Positions 1 to 9,483 of a DNA stretch of 16,613 bases are shown here, in pieces. Source of the DNA: DASYQD01 sp036005845 (GTDB lineage: Bacteria > Acidobacteriota > Thermoanaerobaculia > Multivoradales > JAIOJS01). The notes below the pieces were generated by a model. It was not told where the DNA came from, searched no databases, and saw nothing but the letters and a program-made list of their open reading frames with translations. Each line of letters begins with the position of its first letter. Position 1 is the first letter of the stretch. The position numbers were made by a program, and so were the translations under genes. The stretch lies in the NCBI GenBank assembly GCA_036005845.1, contig DASYQD010000168.1, positions 1 to 16,613 on the forward strand, read 5' to 3'.

Positions 1-830
1 CCTTCCGGCGAGGCGAGCGGCGCGCAGGCGAGCTGCCGGTCGGGCAACTCGATGCCGTACCGCTCCGCCGCCGCGAGCATCCCCTTCAGGTGATCGGTGC
101 ACCCCTGGTGGCCGAGCCCGCGCGAGCCGCTGTGGATCATCACCGTGACCTGGTCGAGCGCCAGGCCGAAGGCGCGCGCCGCGCGCTCGTCGTACACCTC
201 GGCGACGCGCTGCACCTCGGCGAAGTGGTTGCCCGAGCCGAGCGTGCCGAGCTGCGGGCCGCCGCGCTCGCGGGCGCGCGGCGAAACCTGCGATGCCTCG
301 GCCTGCGGCAAGGTGCCGCCCTCTTCGAGCACCTGCAGGTCGCGTTTGAACCCCATGCCGCGGTCGACGGCCCACGCGGCGCCGTCGCGCAGCACGCCGG
401 CGAGGTCGTCGCCAGTGAGACGCAGGTCGCGGCGACCTTCGCCGACTCCGGTCGGGATGCTGCGGTACATCTGCTTCACCACCTCGCGCAACGCGCCGCC
501 CTCGAGGTCGGCGCGTCGCAGATCGGAGCGCAGCAGCCGCACGCCGCAGTTGATGTCGTAGCCGACGCCGCCCGGCGAGATGACGCCCTCGTCGGCGTCG
601 GTCGCCGCCACGCCGCCGATCGGAAAGCCGTAGCCCCAGTGGATGTCGGGCATCGCCAGCGACGCGCGCAGGATGCCGGGCAGGTGCGCGACGTTGGCCA
701 CCTGCTGCAGCGCGGGATCGTCGCGCAGCGCCGCCATCATCGCGTCGCTGGCGTAGACGATCCCCTCGACGCGCATCTTGCCTTCGCGAGGGATGCGCCA
801 GCGGGTCTCGTCGATGCGCTGCAGCTTCAT
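1..830 (-). CDS. rtcB: RtcB RNA-splicing ligase (3' end beyond window)
   Basis: RtcB is a GTP- and Mn2+-dependent ligase that joins RNA 2',3'-cyclic phosphate or 3'-phosphate ends to 5'-OH ends, acting in tRNA splicing or RNA repair. The reading frame runs from an ATG at 830-828 off the left edge, giving 276 complete codons of a protein usually about 390-480 residues long. Visible family motifs are YDINCG (Asp92 and Cys95, metal ligands), GSGNHF (Asn201, His202) and MIHSGSRGLGHQ (His233). They correspond to D95, C98, N202, H203 and H234 of the Pyrococcus enzyme. The guanylylated His (H404 there) lies outside the window. The start is 10 bp after the stop of the archease gene, so the two are almost surely co-transcribed. 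The Shine-Dalgarno is weak, which suggests translational coupling. Confidence 0.97.
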   Translation of the reverse strand, partial: MKLQRIDETRWRIPREGKMRVEGIVYASDAMMAALRDDPALQQVANVAHLPGILRASLAMPDIHWGYGFPIGGVAATDADEGVISPGGVGYDINCGVRLLRSDLRRADLEGGALREVVKQMYRSIPTGVGEGRRDLRLTGDDLAGVLRDGAAWAVDRGMGFKRDLQVLEEGGTLPQAEASQVSPRARERGGPQLGTLGSGNHFAEVQRVAEVYDERAARAFGLALDQVTVMIHSGSRGLGHQGCTDHLKGMLAAAERYGIELPDRQLACAPLASPE

Positions 831-840
831 GTTCGCCGGC

Positions 841-1263
841 TCAGATATCGAAGATCACGCGCGCGCGCCAGCCCTGCTCGTCACGTGCCACCTCGAGCTC
901 GTGATAGGTGATCGCCTTGACCTGCACCTTGAGGGGATGTCGCTCGGCGTCGAAACGCTCGCCGCGCATGCGGGCGCGGAGCGACCACGAGTCGCCCTTG
1001 CCTTCGACGCTGGCGTCGCCGCGCGGATAGAGCACACCGCTCGTCTCGAAGCGGAAGAGGAGCTCCTCGAGCCAGGTGACGAGCAGCAGGTCGAGCGCGG
1101 CGCCCTCGACTTCGAACGTGTGCTCCTGGTCACCGCCGATGCGCGCCACCTCGGTGATGACGTCGCAGAAGCCGGCGGCCGCGTCGACGAACAGCGCCTC
1201 GAGCGTCGCCGCCTGCACTTCGATGCCGACGTCGGCCGTGTGCTCGACGACCGACCAGGGCAT
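841..1263 (-). CDS. Archease, RtcB-activating protein
   Basis: A 140-residue protein of the archease family, the normal family length. Archease promotes guanylylation of RtcB and lets it turn over repeatedly. The N-terminus carries the hallmark EHTADVGIEV (Asp11 in the metal site). The C-terminus ends in a conserved acidic tail, VIFDI, whose Asp is also a metal ligand in characterised archeases. The ATG at 1263-1261 fits the family start. The gene begins 3 bp after the lipB stop and ends 10 bp before rtcB, so it lies in a tight same-strand run. The rtcB partnership is both known family biology and directly visible here. Confidence 0.95.
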   Translation of the reverse strand: MPWSVVEHTADVGIEVQAATLEALFVDAAAGFCDVITEVARIGGDQEHTFEVEGAALDLLLVTWLEELLFRFETSGVLYPRGDASVEGKGDSWSLRARMRGERFDAERHPLKVQVKAITYHELEVARDEQGWRARVIFDI

Positions 1264-1266
1264 GAT

Positions 1267-1989
1267 TCACTCGGCGGCGACGGAAACCGCCTGTGCCGTC
1301 GGCGCGGCGGCGAAAGGCTCGGCCGGCGGCGCCGCCTCGATGAGCTCCCGCTCGAACACGTCCGCGAAGTGCGGCACCAGCCGCCGCGCCACTTCCTCGA
1401 CCGTCCATGCAACGCCGGTCAGCCGCGCGATCGACGTCAGCGAGATCCCCGGCAGCCCGCAAGGCACGATGCCGCCGAACGCGCTCACGTCCGTCGTCAC
1501 GTTGAGCGCGAAGCCGTGGGTGGTGATCCAGCGCGACAGGTGTACGCCCAGCGAAACGATCTTCTCCTCCCCCACCCATACGCCGACGTGAGGCGAAGGC
1601 CGCGGCGCCGCTTCGACGCCGAGCTCCGCCAACGTCCGCACCAACACCTCGCAGAGATCGGCCACGTACCGCCGCACGTCGCGCCGGTCCGGCGACAGGT
1701 TGAGGATCGGATAACCCACCAACTGTCCCGGCCCGTGGTAGGTCGCCTGCCCGCCGCGGTCGGACTCGTGCACCGCGATACCGCGTTGCGCCAACCACTC
1801 CGCATCCGCTGTGATCTCGCCGTCGCCGGCGTTGCGCCCGAGCGTGAAGACGGGAGGATGCTCGAGCAACAGCAGCCGCTCCGGCCCCTCGCCGTCCTTC
1901 AACGCCCGGCGCACCTTCTCCTGCAGCCGCACGCCATCGTCGTACGGCACCGAACCGAGGAAGCACCACTCGACGCGACGGCCCGCCAT
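1267..1989 (-). CDS. lipB: Octanoyl-[ACP]:protein N-octanoyltransferase LipB
   Basis: LipB moves octanoyl groups from acyl carrier protein to lipoyl-domain lysines, the first step of endogenous lipoate synthesis. The product is 240 residues. Visible motifs are RGGQATYHGPGQLVGYP (78-94), the conserved EEKIVSLGVH segment with Lys143, HGFALNV, and the catalytic Cys177 in PCGLPGISL. The Lys/Cys pair corresponds to the catalytic dyad known in the family. The ATG at 1989-1987 was chosen because homology starts at once with RVEWCFLGSVPYDDG; the frame stays open upstream, but that stretch overlaps the previous gene and has no LipB character. The last 30 or so residues are Ala/Pro-rich and look like a disordered tail. 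It lies 3 bp ahead of the archease gene. lipA is not in the window. Confidence 0.95.
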   Translation of the reverse strand: MAGRRVEWCFLGSVPYDDGVRLQEKVRRALKDGEGPERLLLLEHPPVFTLGRNAGDGEITADAEWLAQRGIAVHESDRGGQATYHGPGQLVGYPILNLSPDRRDVRRYVADLCEVLVRTLAELGVEAAPRPSPHVGVWVGEEKIVSLGVHLSRWITTHGFALNVTTDVSAFGGIVPCGLPGISLTSIARLTGVAWTVEEVARRLVPHFADVFERELIEAAPPAEPFAAAPTAQAVSVAAE

Positions 1990-1997
1990 CGCGCCCC

Positions 1998-2003
1998 ATT
2001 CTA
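1998..2003 (-). promoter_or_regulatory. Possible -10 box (TAGAAT) ahead of lipB
   Basis: TAGAAT reads on the minus strand with only 8 nt between it and the lipB ATG. A transcript from it would be nearly leaderless. No convincing -35 is present at 16-18 bp, so this may be an internal promoter or chance. It is listed because similar TANAAT boxes sit close to other starts in the window. Confidence 0.25.
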
Positions 2004-2014
2004 GAGACGCCGCG

Positions 2015-2404
2015 TCAGTCGGTGATGATGAGGACTGGATCGCCGGCCTTGCCGTTGACGACGACGCGGTACTCGTAGCGCCCACCGCGACCATTGGCCT
2101 TGATCTTCCCGGTGCACTCCGCACCGTCGCAGTCGACCTTCATCGGCCACTCCGACTTGGACTCGACGCCGAGCGTGCCGCCGCCGTCGAGCTTCCAGTG
2201 CGCGACGAAGTTGCCGCTCTTCGAGAGCGACACCGGGTCAGGATCGACGTGCAGGTCGTGGAAGACGGTGATCTCGACCTGCCGCTTCGACTGCTGATCG
2301 GGCGTCACCATCGGCCTTGGAGCGCCGGCCGTTGCCGAGCACGCCGCGAACGCGAGAGCCGCCGCGCCGACGACCGTGCAGCCCAGCTTCGACATCTTCT
2401 TCAT
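2015..2404 (-). CDS. Small secreted protein, probable lipoprotein, unknown function
   Basis: The product is 129 residues. I chose the ATG at 2404-2402 because a strong Shine-Dalgarno (GGAGGGAA) sits just upstream and a signal sequence follows directly: MKKMSKLGC, a hydrophobic stretch, then LAFAAC. That Cys could be lipidated, although Phe at -3 of the lipobox is unusual. The mature part has a beta-rich pattern (VEITVFHDLHV, FVAHWKLDGG, RYEYRVVVNG, DPVLIITD) and two further Cys (VDCDGAEC). That would fit an immunoglobulin- or cupredoxin-like sandwich, but this is inference from pattern only. It starts 16 bp after the kinase stop, so it is probably co-transcribed with it. I do not recognise the family. 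Confidence 0.8.
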   Translation of the reverse strand: MKKMSKLGCTVVGAAALAFAACSATAGAPRPMVTPDQQSKRQVEITVFHDLHVDPDPVSLSKSGNFVAHWKLDGGGTLGVESKSEWPMKVDCDGAECTGKIKANGRGGRYEYRVVVNGKAGDPVLIITD

Positions 2405-2420
2405 GACGATTCCCTCCACC

Positions 2421-5021
<2,601 letters not shown>

Positions 5022-5033
5022 GGGGGTGACGGG

Positions 5034-5039
5034 ATTGTA
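5034..5039 (-). promoter_or_regulatory. Candidate -10 box (TACAAT) for the TPR kinase
   Basis: GTACAAT on the minus strand ends 12 nt before the kinase ATG, which would give a leader of about 5 nt. The start has no Shine-Dalgarno, consistent with a leaderless or near-leaderless transcript. The -35 region is not convincing. The same GTACAAT string occurs ahead of the starts at 9484 and 14028. Confidence 0.4.
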
Positions 5040-5162
5040 CAGGCGCCGGCGGGCATTCTCGGGCGCGCGCACCCTGGTCGACGGGCGGTGGAATCGTTGG
5101 CGCGCCGACAGCGTTCTACCCGGTGCGGGTCCTCTCTGCCCGCCGCAACGACCGGAGACACC

Positions 5163-5690
5163 ATGCGTTCGCACCGGGTTGTCGCCTCGACCTTCGCCAT
5201 GTCCTTCGCGCTCGGCGCGCTGGTTCTGACAGCCGCGCCTTCACGGGCCGCCGGCAATCTCGCCGCGCGCGTCGACGGCAGCTTCAGCGACGCCGCCGGC
5301 GAGGGCACCTTCGAAGGCACCCTCACGCTCACCGGTTTCGAGCAGCGCGGTGACGGGCTGGTGGCGAACGGCACGCTCGACGGCAGCTTCACCGACGGCG
5401 CCGGCAAGAAGCTCGGCGAGCTCGACGACCGCGCCTTGACGCTGCCGGTCGAGCGAGCCTCGCTGACGGCAAGCTGCGAGAGCGCCTCGCTGACGCTGCG
5501 CCTCGACGACGTCGACGGCGCCGGCGTGCGCGCGCACCTGCAGCCGGTCGAGGTCGAGATCAACGCCGGCGCGGTGCCGAAGGGCCGCCTCGGCGAGCCG
5601 CTCTGCGAGCTCGGCAAGCTGGTGAAGGGCTCAGGCGACGCCGGCGCGGTGGCCCAGGGCCTCGACCGCGTGCTGGCTGCGCTCGAGTAA
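5163..5690 (+). CDS. Secreted protein with internal beta repeat, unknown function
   Basis: The product is 175 residues, divergent from the TPR kinase with 141 bp between starts. The ATG at 5163 has a GGAGA Shine-Dalgarno about 6 nt upstream. The N-terminus is a clear signal peptide (basic n-region MRSHR, hydrophobic core, cleavage after SRA near residue 29). The mature part repeats a motif: VDGSFSDAAGEGTFEG (about 37-52) and LDGSFTDGAGKKLGEL. It then has alternating short strands and a Cys pair (SCES, LCEL) that could form a disulphide. Secreted beta-rich proteins with this GTFxGTLTLTxF style recur in GC-rich bacteria without an assigned function. I do not infer a role beyond export. Confidence 0.8.
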   Translation: MRSHRVVASTFAMSFALGALVLTAAPSRAAGNLAARVDGSFSDAAGEGTFEGTLTLTGFEQRGDGLVANGTLDGSFTDGAGKKLGELDDRALTLPVERASLTASCESASLTLRLDDVDGAGVRAHLQPVEVEINAGAVPKGRLGEPLCELGKLVKGSGDAGAVAQGLDRVLAALE

Positions 5691-5765
5691 GTCGCGCGAC
5701 GCCTCCCGGCCAATCTCGGCTCGGTCAGTGCTGAGCGCCGTGGCGCCGGCGCAGATCGCGCCCGT

Positions 5766-6245
5766 CTACGACGCCGGCCAGATGCCGAGGAGCTGCCGCA
5801 GCAGCACCATCTGCCCGACGTGGTAGGCGTTGTGGTCGGCGATCAACAGCGCCTCGCGCAGCAACGTCTGCCCCTTGCCCCACGGGAACGGTGCGAAGAG
5901 GTCGTTGGAGCCGTCGTCGATCAACGCCGCGAAATCTTCGAGGTCTTTGCGGACCGCCTCGACGCTGCGGTGCCACGCCGCGTCGTCGGGCGGCGCGTCG
6001 TCGGGCGGCCAGTAGCCTTCGGGCCACTTCGGCGATTCGTGGCCGGCGCGGCGAGAGAACTCGAGGATATCCCAGGTGGCGAGGCGGATGTGCTCGAGCA
6101 GCCGCCAGAGCGTGTGCGGCTGCCCGGGAACGCGGGCGCCGCGCTTCTCCAGCGGCACGCCGTCGACCGCCTGGTCGAACGTCGCATGGGCGTGCGCCGA
6201 CTCGAGCAGGTCGCGAAGCTGTTTCCGCAGTGCGTCGTCGCTCAT
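5766..6245 (-). CDS. DinB-like (DinB/YfiT superfamily) metal-binding protein
   Basis: A 159-residue protein of the DinB-like four-helix-bundle superfamily. The usual three-His metal site can be read: His52 in LLEHIRLATWD, then His138 and His142 in IADHNAYHVGQMVLLR, which is the hallmark C-terminal helix. The spacing and length fit the family. Relatives include thiol transferases and stress-induced proteins of unknown substrate, so the specific reaction cannot be assigned. The ATG at 6245 is 34 bp from the divergent bcp start, so the promoters must overlap; TATCTT on this strand at 6267-6262 is a possible -10. Confidence 0.88.
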   Translation of the reverse strand: MSDDALRKQLRDLLESAHAHATFDQAVDGVPLEKRGARVPGQPHTLWRLLEHIRLATWDILEFSRRAGHESPKWPEGYWPPDDAPPDDAAWHRSVEAVRKDLEDFAALIDDGSNDLFAPFPWGKGQTLLREALLIADHNAYHVGQMVLLRQLLGIWPAS

Positions 6246-6279
6246 GCACGAAGGCTACGTCAAGATAGAGTGCGCGGCC

Positions 6280-6753
<474 letters not shown>

Positions 6754-6795
6754 CCGCTACGCGTCGTTGGCGCGGCGCAGCGGGACCGCCCAGCT

Positions 6796-7146
6796 CTACA
6801 GTCCGAGCACCAACCGAAGCCCGTTGGCAACCTGATTCATGACGGCGGCCGGCAGCGTTCCAATACGCTCGCCGAGGAACTGGCGGCCGAGCGTGATGAG
6901 TTGCGAGACGTTGACTACCGACGTCTTCTGCAGGCCGCTGTCGGACGAGCTCACTCGAACGTTTCCGGGTGCGTGAGCGAGGTCGAGGTTCGACGTGAGC
7001 GCTGCAACCAGGACCGTGCGAATCCCGCTCTCGTTGAAACGATTCGACTGCACGATGAGGACCGGACGGGCGTAACCCGGCTCCGAACCTCGTGGGCTCG
7101 GGAGCGTCGCCCACCAAACGTCACCGCGCCGCGGAGCGTTCACCAC
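6796..7146 (-). CDS. MazF/PemK-type mRNA interferase toxin
   Basis: A 116-residue PemK/MazF-family toxin that would cleave mRNA at short sequence motifs. The N-terminus RRGDVWWATL is typical. RPVLIVQSNRFN contains the conserved Arg27, and VAALTSN contains Thr51, matching the catalytic Arg/Thr pair of MazF. The C-terminal VNVSQLITLGRQFL segment is also characteristic. The GTG at 7146 overlaps the antitoxin stop by 7 bp, which suggests translational coupling with antitoxin made first. GC here (about 60% on sampled lines) is below the surroundings, consistent with horizontal acquisition. Confidence 0.93.
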   Translation of the reverse strand: MVNAPRRGDVWWATLPSPRGSEPGYARPVLIVQSNRFNESGIRTVLVAALTSNLDLAHAPGNVRVSSSDSGLQKTSVVNVSQLITLGRQFLGERIGTLPAAVMNQVANGLRLVLGL

Positions 7147-7376
7147 TCGTCTCGCGAGACGGATCGGGACTGCAGCTCCTCGAGCACAGGGTCCAGTTGG
7201 CTATCGGTCTTGGCGTAGACCGCATTGAGCCGCTCCGTGACGTCGTCATTGCGGTGGCTGGCCACGAACTCTGCCACGGCCTCCGCGTAGAGTCGGCTGC
7301 GAGACATACCAAGCTGGTCAGCCAGTTCTTCGGCGGCCTCGAAAACCTCGTCTGGAAGTGATATGGCAGTCTTCAC
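7140..7376 (-). CDS. MazE-type ribbon-helix-helix antitoxin
   Basis: A 78-residue antitoxin. The N-terminus MKTAISLPDEVF is the ribbon strand of a MetJ/CopG fold, followed by AEELADQLGMSRSRLYAEAV as the two helices; this matches MazE antitoxins paired with PemK-like toxins. The acidic C-terminus (about 45-78) would wrap the toxin. The GTG at 7376 is chosen because the ribbon strand begins there and a promoter ends 6 nt before it, predicting a leaderless mRNA. The antitoxin probably represses its own promoter by binding the palindrome at 7384-7401. Confidence 0.92.
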   Translation of the reverse strand: MKTAISLPDEVFEAAEELADQLGMSRSRLYAEAVAEFVASHRNDDVTERLNAVYAKTDSQLDPVLEELQSRSVSRDEW

Positions 7377-7382
7377 GGGCAG

Positions 7383-7411
7383 AGTATAACTCGCGTTATA
7401 CCCACCGGCAA
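7383..7411 (-). promoter_or_regulatory. Promoter of the toxin-antitoxin operon
   Basis: On the minus strand TTGCCG (7411-7406) and TATACT (7388-7383) are separated by exactly 17 bp, a good sigma70-type match. The -10 ends 6 nt before the antitoxin GTG, so transcription should start at or next to the initiation codon. No Shine-Dalgarno exists. This is the best promoter prediction of the leaderless type in the window. Confidence 0.65.
7384..7401. promoter_or_regulatory. Palindromic operator over the antitoxin promoter
   Basis: GTATAAC and GTTATAC (7384-7390 and 7395-7401) are perfect inverted 7-mers with a 4-bp centre, 16 of 18 positions being symmetric. The site covers the -10 and the adjoining spacer. 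That placement fits autoregulation by a dimeric ribbon-helix-helix antitoxin, as known for MazE-type systems. Confidence 0.6.
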
Positions 7412-7424
7412 CGCGGCCATTCCC

Positions 7425-8735
7425 TCAATTCGGCGATGGCGGCGGCGAGGGCACCGATTGGGGGGCCACGGTTCCCCTCACGCTCGGCTCAGTGGTGGCG
7501 GCGTGGACGGGACGCGGCGGCTGCGGCAGGCCCAGGGCGGCCCGTAGCGAAACGAGGCGCGGCTCGCGTACGTCGAGCTCTTCGGCACGTTTCACCCACT
7601 TGCGGGCGCCGTGCTGATCGCCCTTCGCCAACGCGAGTGCCGCGAGCGCCGCGGCGGGTGCGGATTCGCGCGGTGCGGCGTGGCGCGATTCCTTGAAGAG
7701 CCGCTCGGCGCCGGCCAGGTCGTGCGCTTCCAGGCACGCGTCGCCCATGGCGAGAAGCAGCCAGGGGTCGCGGCGCCGCAGGTTCATGATGTCGCCGACG
7801 AGCGCCTTCGCCTCCTTGGCGCGGGCGGTGGCCCGCAGAAGCGAGTAGAGGTTGGAGTAGCCGGGCACCATCTCGGGGTCGACTTCGATGGCGCGGCGGT
7901 ACGCCGCTTCGGCGCCGGCGAAGTCGCCGCGGCGCCGCAGCGCGACGCCGAGGTTGACCCACGCGCCCGAGGCGCCCGGGTCGACTGCCACCGCGGTGGC
8001 GAGCGCGCGCAACGCCGTCACCGCGTCGCCGCGCCGCAGGTCGGTTGCGCCGAGGTTCGCGTAGTGGAGGGCGAGCGCCCGCCGGTCGTCGAGCTGCCGC
8101 ACCTCCGCGCGCTCGAGCTCCGCGTCGTTGCCGAACTCCACCATCCAGCGCCGCGGCCCGTTCCCCCACCCCACCGTCACGTGGCCGGCGAGCAGCACCA
8201 GGTCGCCCTCGCGGTCGTAGCGCTCGCGAAACAGCGCCTGCACGTAATAGGCGTCGAGCCCCAGCTCGCGCGCCATGGCGATCAGCAGGTGCGAGAACGA
8301 CAGGCAGTTGAACCGCCGCGCTGCGAACGCCTCCGCCGCGCTGGCGTTGAACCACGCGTCGTACCGCATGGCAGCCCCGTCGATCGCCTGCAGCCGCTGC
8401 ACCAGCAGATCGAGCCGCTCTATCGGCGGCAACGTCTGCGGCACCTGCGCGTGCGCCCACTCGCGCATCTCGGGCGTCAACGCCAGCACGTCCGCCACCG
8501 GCAGCGGCTGGATGTCGGGCGGAATTCGAACTTCGGTGGGGATCGCAGCCGCCGCTCTCGCGCCCAGCAGCACCAATACGGCGATGGCGCCAAGAGCCCA
8601 GGCGGAGCGGACGCCGGGCGGAGCGGGCGCGCCGGGCGGAGGGCTCCCACCGCGCGCAGCGTCAGCGAGCACGGTGGGATACCGACCGGCTAGCGGGGAC
8701 CCGTGGAGCCCGGCGTCCGCTCCGCCTGGATTCAC
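7425..8735 (-). CDS. Transglutaminase-like and TPR membrane/secreted protein
   Basis: A 436-residue frame beginning with a GTG that overlaps the methyltransferase stop (GTGA). Residues 3-46 are Pro/Gly-rich and correspond exactly to a palindromic element. Residues 47-64 form a hydrophobic segment ending ARAAAA, a signal peptide or anchor. A transglutaminase/protease-like core follows with Cys144 (FNCLSFSH), His185 (AGHVTVGW) and Asp204 (EFGND) in the expected order. TPR repeats run from about 223 to 400, for example AWVNLGVALRRRGDFAGAE. The tail is Pro-rich. Such proteins are usually periplasmic and poorly characterised, and the substrate is unknown. Alternative starts are the in-frame GTG in PTVLAD and a TTG in the hydrophobic segment. 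The family is clear, the N-terminus less so. Confidence 0.85.
   Translation of the reverse strand: MNPGGADAGLHGSPLAGRYPTVLADAARGGSPPPGAPAPPGVRSAWALGAIAVLVLLGARAAAAIPTEVRIPPDIQPLPVADVLALTPEMREWAHAQVPQTLPPIERLDLLVQRLQAIDGAAMRYDAWFNASAAEAFAARRFNCLSFSHLLIAMARELGLDAYYVQALFRERYDREGDLVLLAGHVTVGWGNGPRRWMVEFGNDAELERAEVRQLDDRRALALHYANLGATDLRRGDAVTALRALATAVAVDPGASGAWVNLGVALRRRGDFAGAEAAYRRAIEVDPEMVPGYSNLYSLLRATARAKEAKALVGDIMNLRRRDPWLLLAMGDACLEAHDLAGAERLFKESRHAAPRESAPAAALAALALAKGDQHGARKWVKRAEELDVREPRLVSLRAALGLPQPPRPVHAATTEPSVRGTVAPQSVPSPPPSPN
8598..8729. repeat. 132-bp palindromic element with 21-bp perfect inverted repeats, in frame inside a CDS
   Basis: The arms 8598-8618 and 8709-8729 are exact reverse complements over 21 bp, and pairing stops on both outer sides. 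An inner 8-bp pair, TCCCACCG (8645-8652) and CGGTGGGA (8672-8679), is nearly concentric, so the unit looks like one long imperfect palindrome. GGCGGAG is also directly repeated at 8601, 8617 and 8635. The element covers codons 3-46 of the TPR protein, exactly 44 codons. No target duplication and no transposase are visible. It resembles a MITE, REP-like or RPE-like unit, but could be a locally evolved hairpin. Confidence 0.65.
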
Positions 8736-9346
8736 CGCGGTGCCTTCCGCTCTTCAACGCGCCGCAGCGTCAAGATGCTGAACGGCGGCGTCGACTCCTC
8801 GCGATGCTCAACTACCAGCGGCGCGTGCGATTCCGCGAGCAGCTCGCTGAACCGCACCTTCGACGTGGTGAAGACGAAATCCACCGCCCGCGCGATCGCC
8901 GCGCGCAGCGGGCCGTGCGGCGCGTCCTCGGCGACGAACTTGTCGTACACCGAGATGCGCCCGCCGACGCGCAGCACTCGCGCCGCCTCCGCCAGGCAAG
9001 CCACCGGATCCTTCACCACCTCCAGCACCTGGTGCAGCAACACCGCGTCGAAGCTGCCGTCGGGCAGCTCCAGCCGCTCGGCGTTCATCACCCGCAGCTC
9101 CACGCCCGGCCGCCCGTGGTTCTTCGCGCGCGCCAACATCGCCGGCGTCAGGTCGACGCCCAACACGCTCACCGTGTGCGGCAGCAGCGGCAGGTCGGCG
9201 CCGGTGCCGACGCCGGGGACCAGCACGCGTTCGCCGGGCCGCAGCTCGAGCAGCGAGATCGCCCGCCCCCGCTCCTCCACGAAGCCGGGGCCGAGGTCGT
9301 AGAAGGTCGCGTAGACGCTATAGCGCGCGCGCCGCCAGCTGCTCAC
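8732..9346 (-). CDS. Class I SAM-dependent methyltransferase
   Basis: The product is 204 residues. The GTG at 9346 is chosen because GGAGG sits 8 nt upstream and homology starts at RRARYSVYATFYDLGPGF, a beginning typical of UbiE/PmtA-like enzymes. Motif I is VLVPGVGTGADL (SAM glycine loop). VLGVDLTPAML is motif post-I, DGSFDAVLLHQVLEVVKDP is the motif II region, and AARVLRVGGRISVYDKF is motif III. The substrate cannot be read; the start resembles phospholipid or quinone methyltransferases. Its stop overlaps the start of the TPR protein (GTGA at 8735-8732), so the two are translationally coupled. It is divergent from the PDZ/GAF kinase over 137 bp. Confidence 0.9.
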   Translation of the reverse strand: MSSWRRARYSVYATFYDLGPGFVEERGRAISLLELRPGERVLVPGVGTGADLPLLPHTVSVLGVDLTPAMLARAKNHGRPGVELRVMNAERLELPDGSFDAVLLHQVLEVVKDPVACLAEAARVLRVGGRISVYDKFVAEDAPHGPLRAAIARAVDFVFTTSKVRFSELLAESHAPLVVEHREESTPPFSILTLRRVEERKAPR

Positions 9347-9449
9347 CCGGGGCACCTCCGGTTGCCGCTCAAGCGTAGCCCACCGCGTCGACGGCGCGCG
9401 GGCGGCGGTGCGAACGGCGGCTGCGCTGGTGCGGGCGGGCGCCCTCCCG

Positions 9450-9455
9450 TACAAT
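9450..9455 (+). promoter_or_regulatory. Candidate -10 box (TACAAT) for the PDZ/GAF kinase
   Basis: GTACAAT occurs 28 nt before the proposed TTG start, in the 137-bp gap between divergent genes (9347-9483). No clear -35 or Shine-Dalgarno was seen. The string is identical to those ahead of two other genes in the window. I see nothing else in this gap. Confidence 0.35.
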
Positions 9456-9483
9456 CGGCGCCAGCTCCGCTGGATCGAAGACG

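Noticed and set aside
90..911. A 273-codon plus-strand frame at the left end
   Set aside because: It is antisense to rtcB, whose motifs are unmistakable on the minus strand.
5691..5765. Palindrome GTCGCGCGAC and GC-rich half-repeats after the secreted-protein gene
   Set aside because: The stems are short, with no T-run, and expected by chance at this GC content; not called a terminator.
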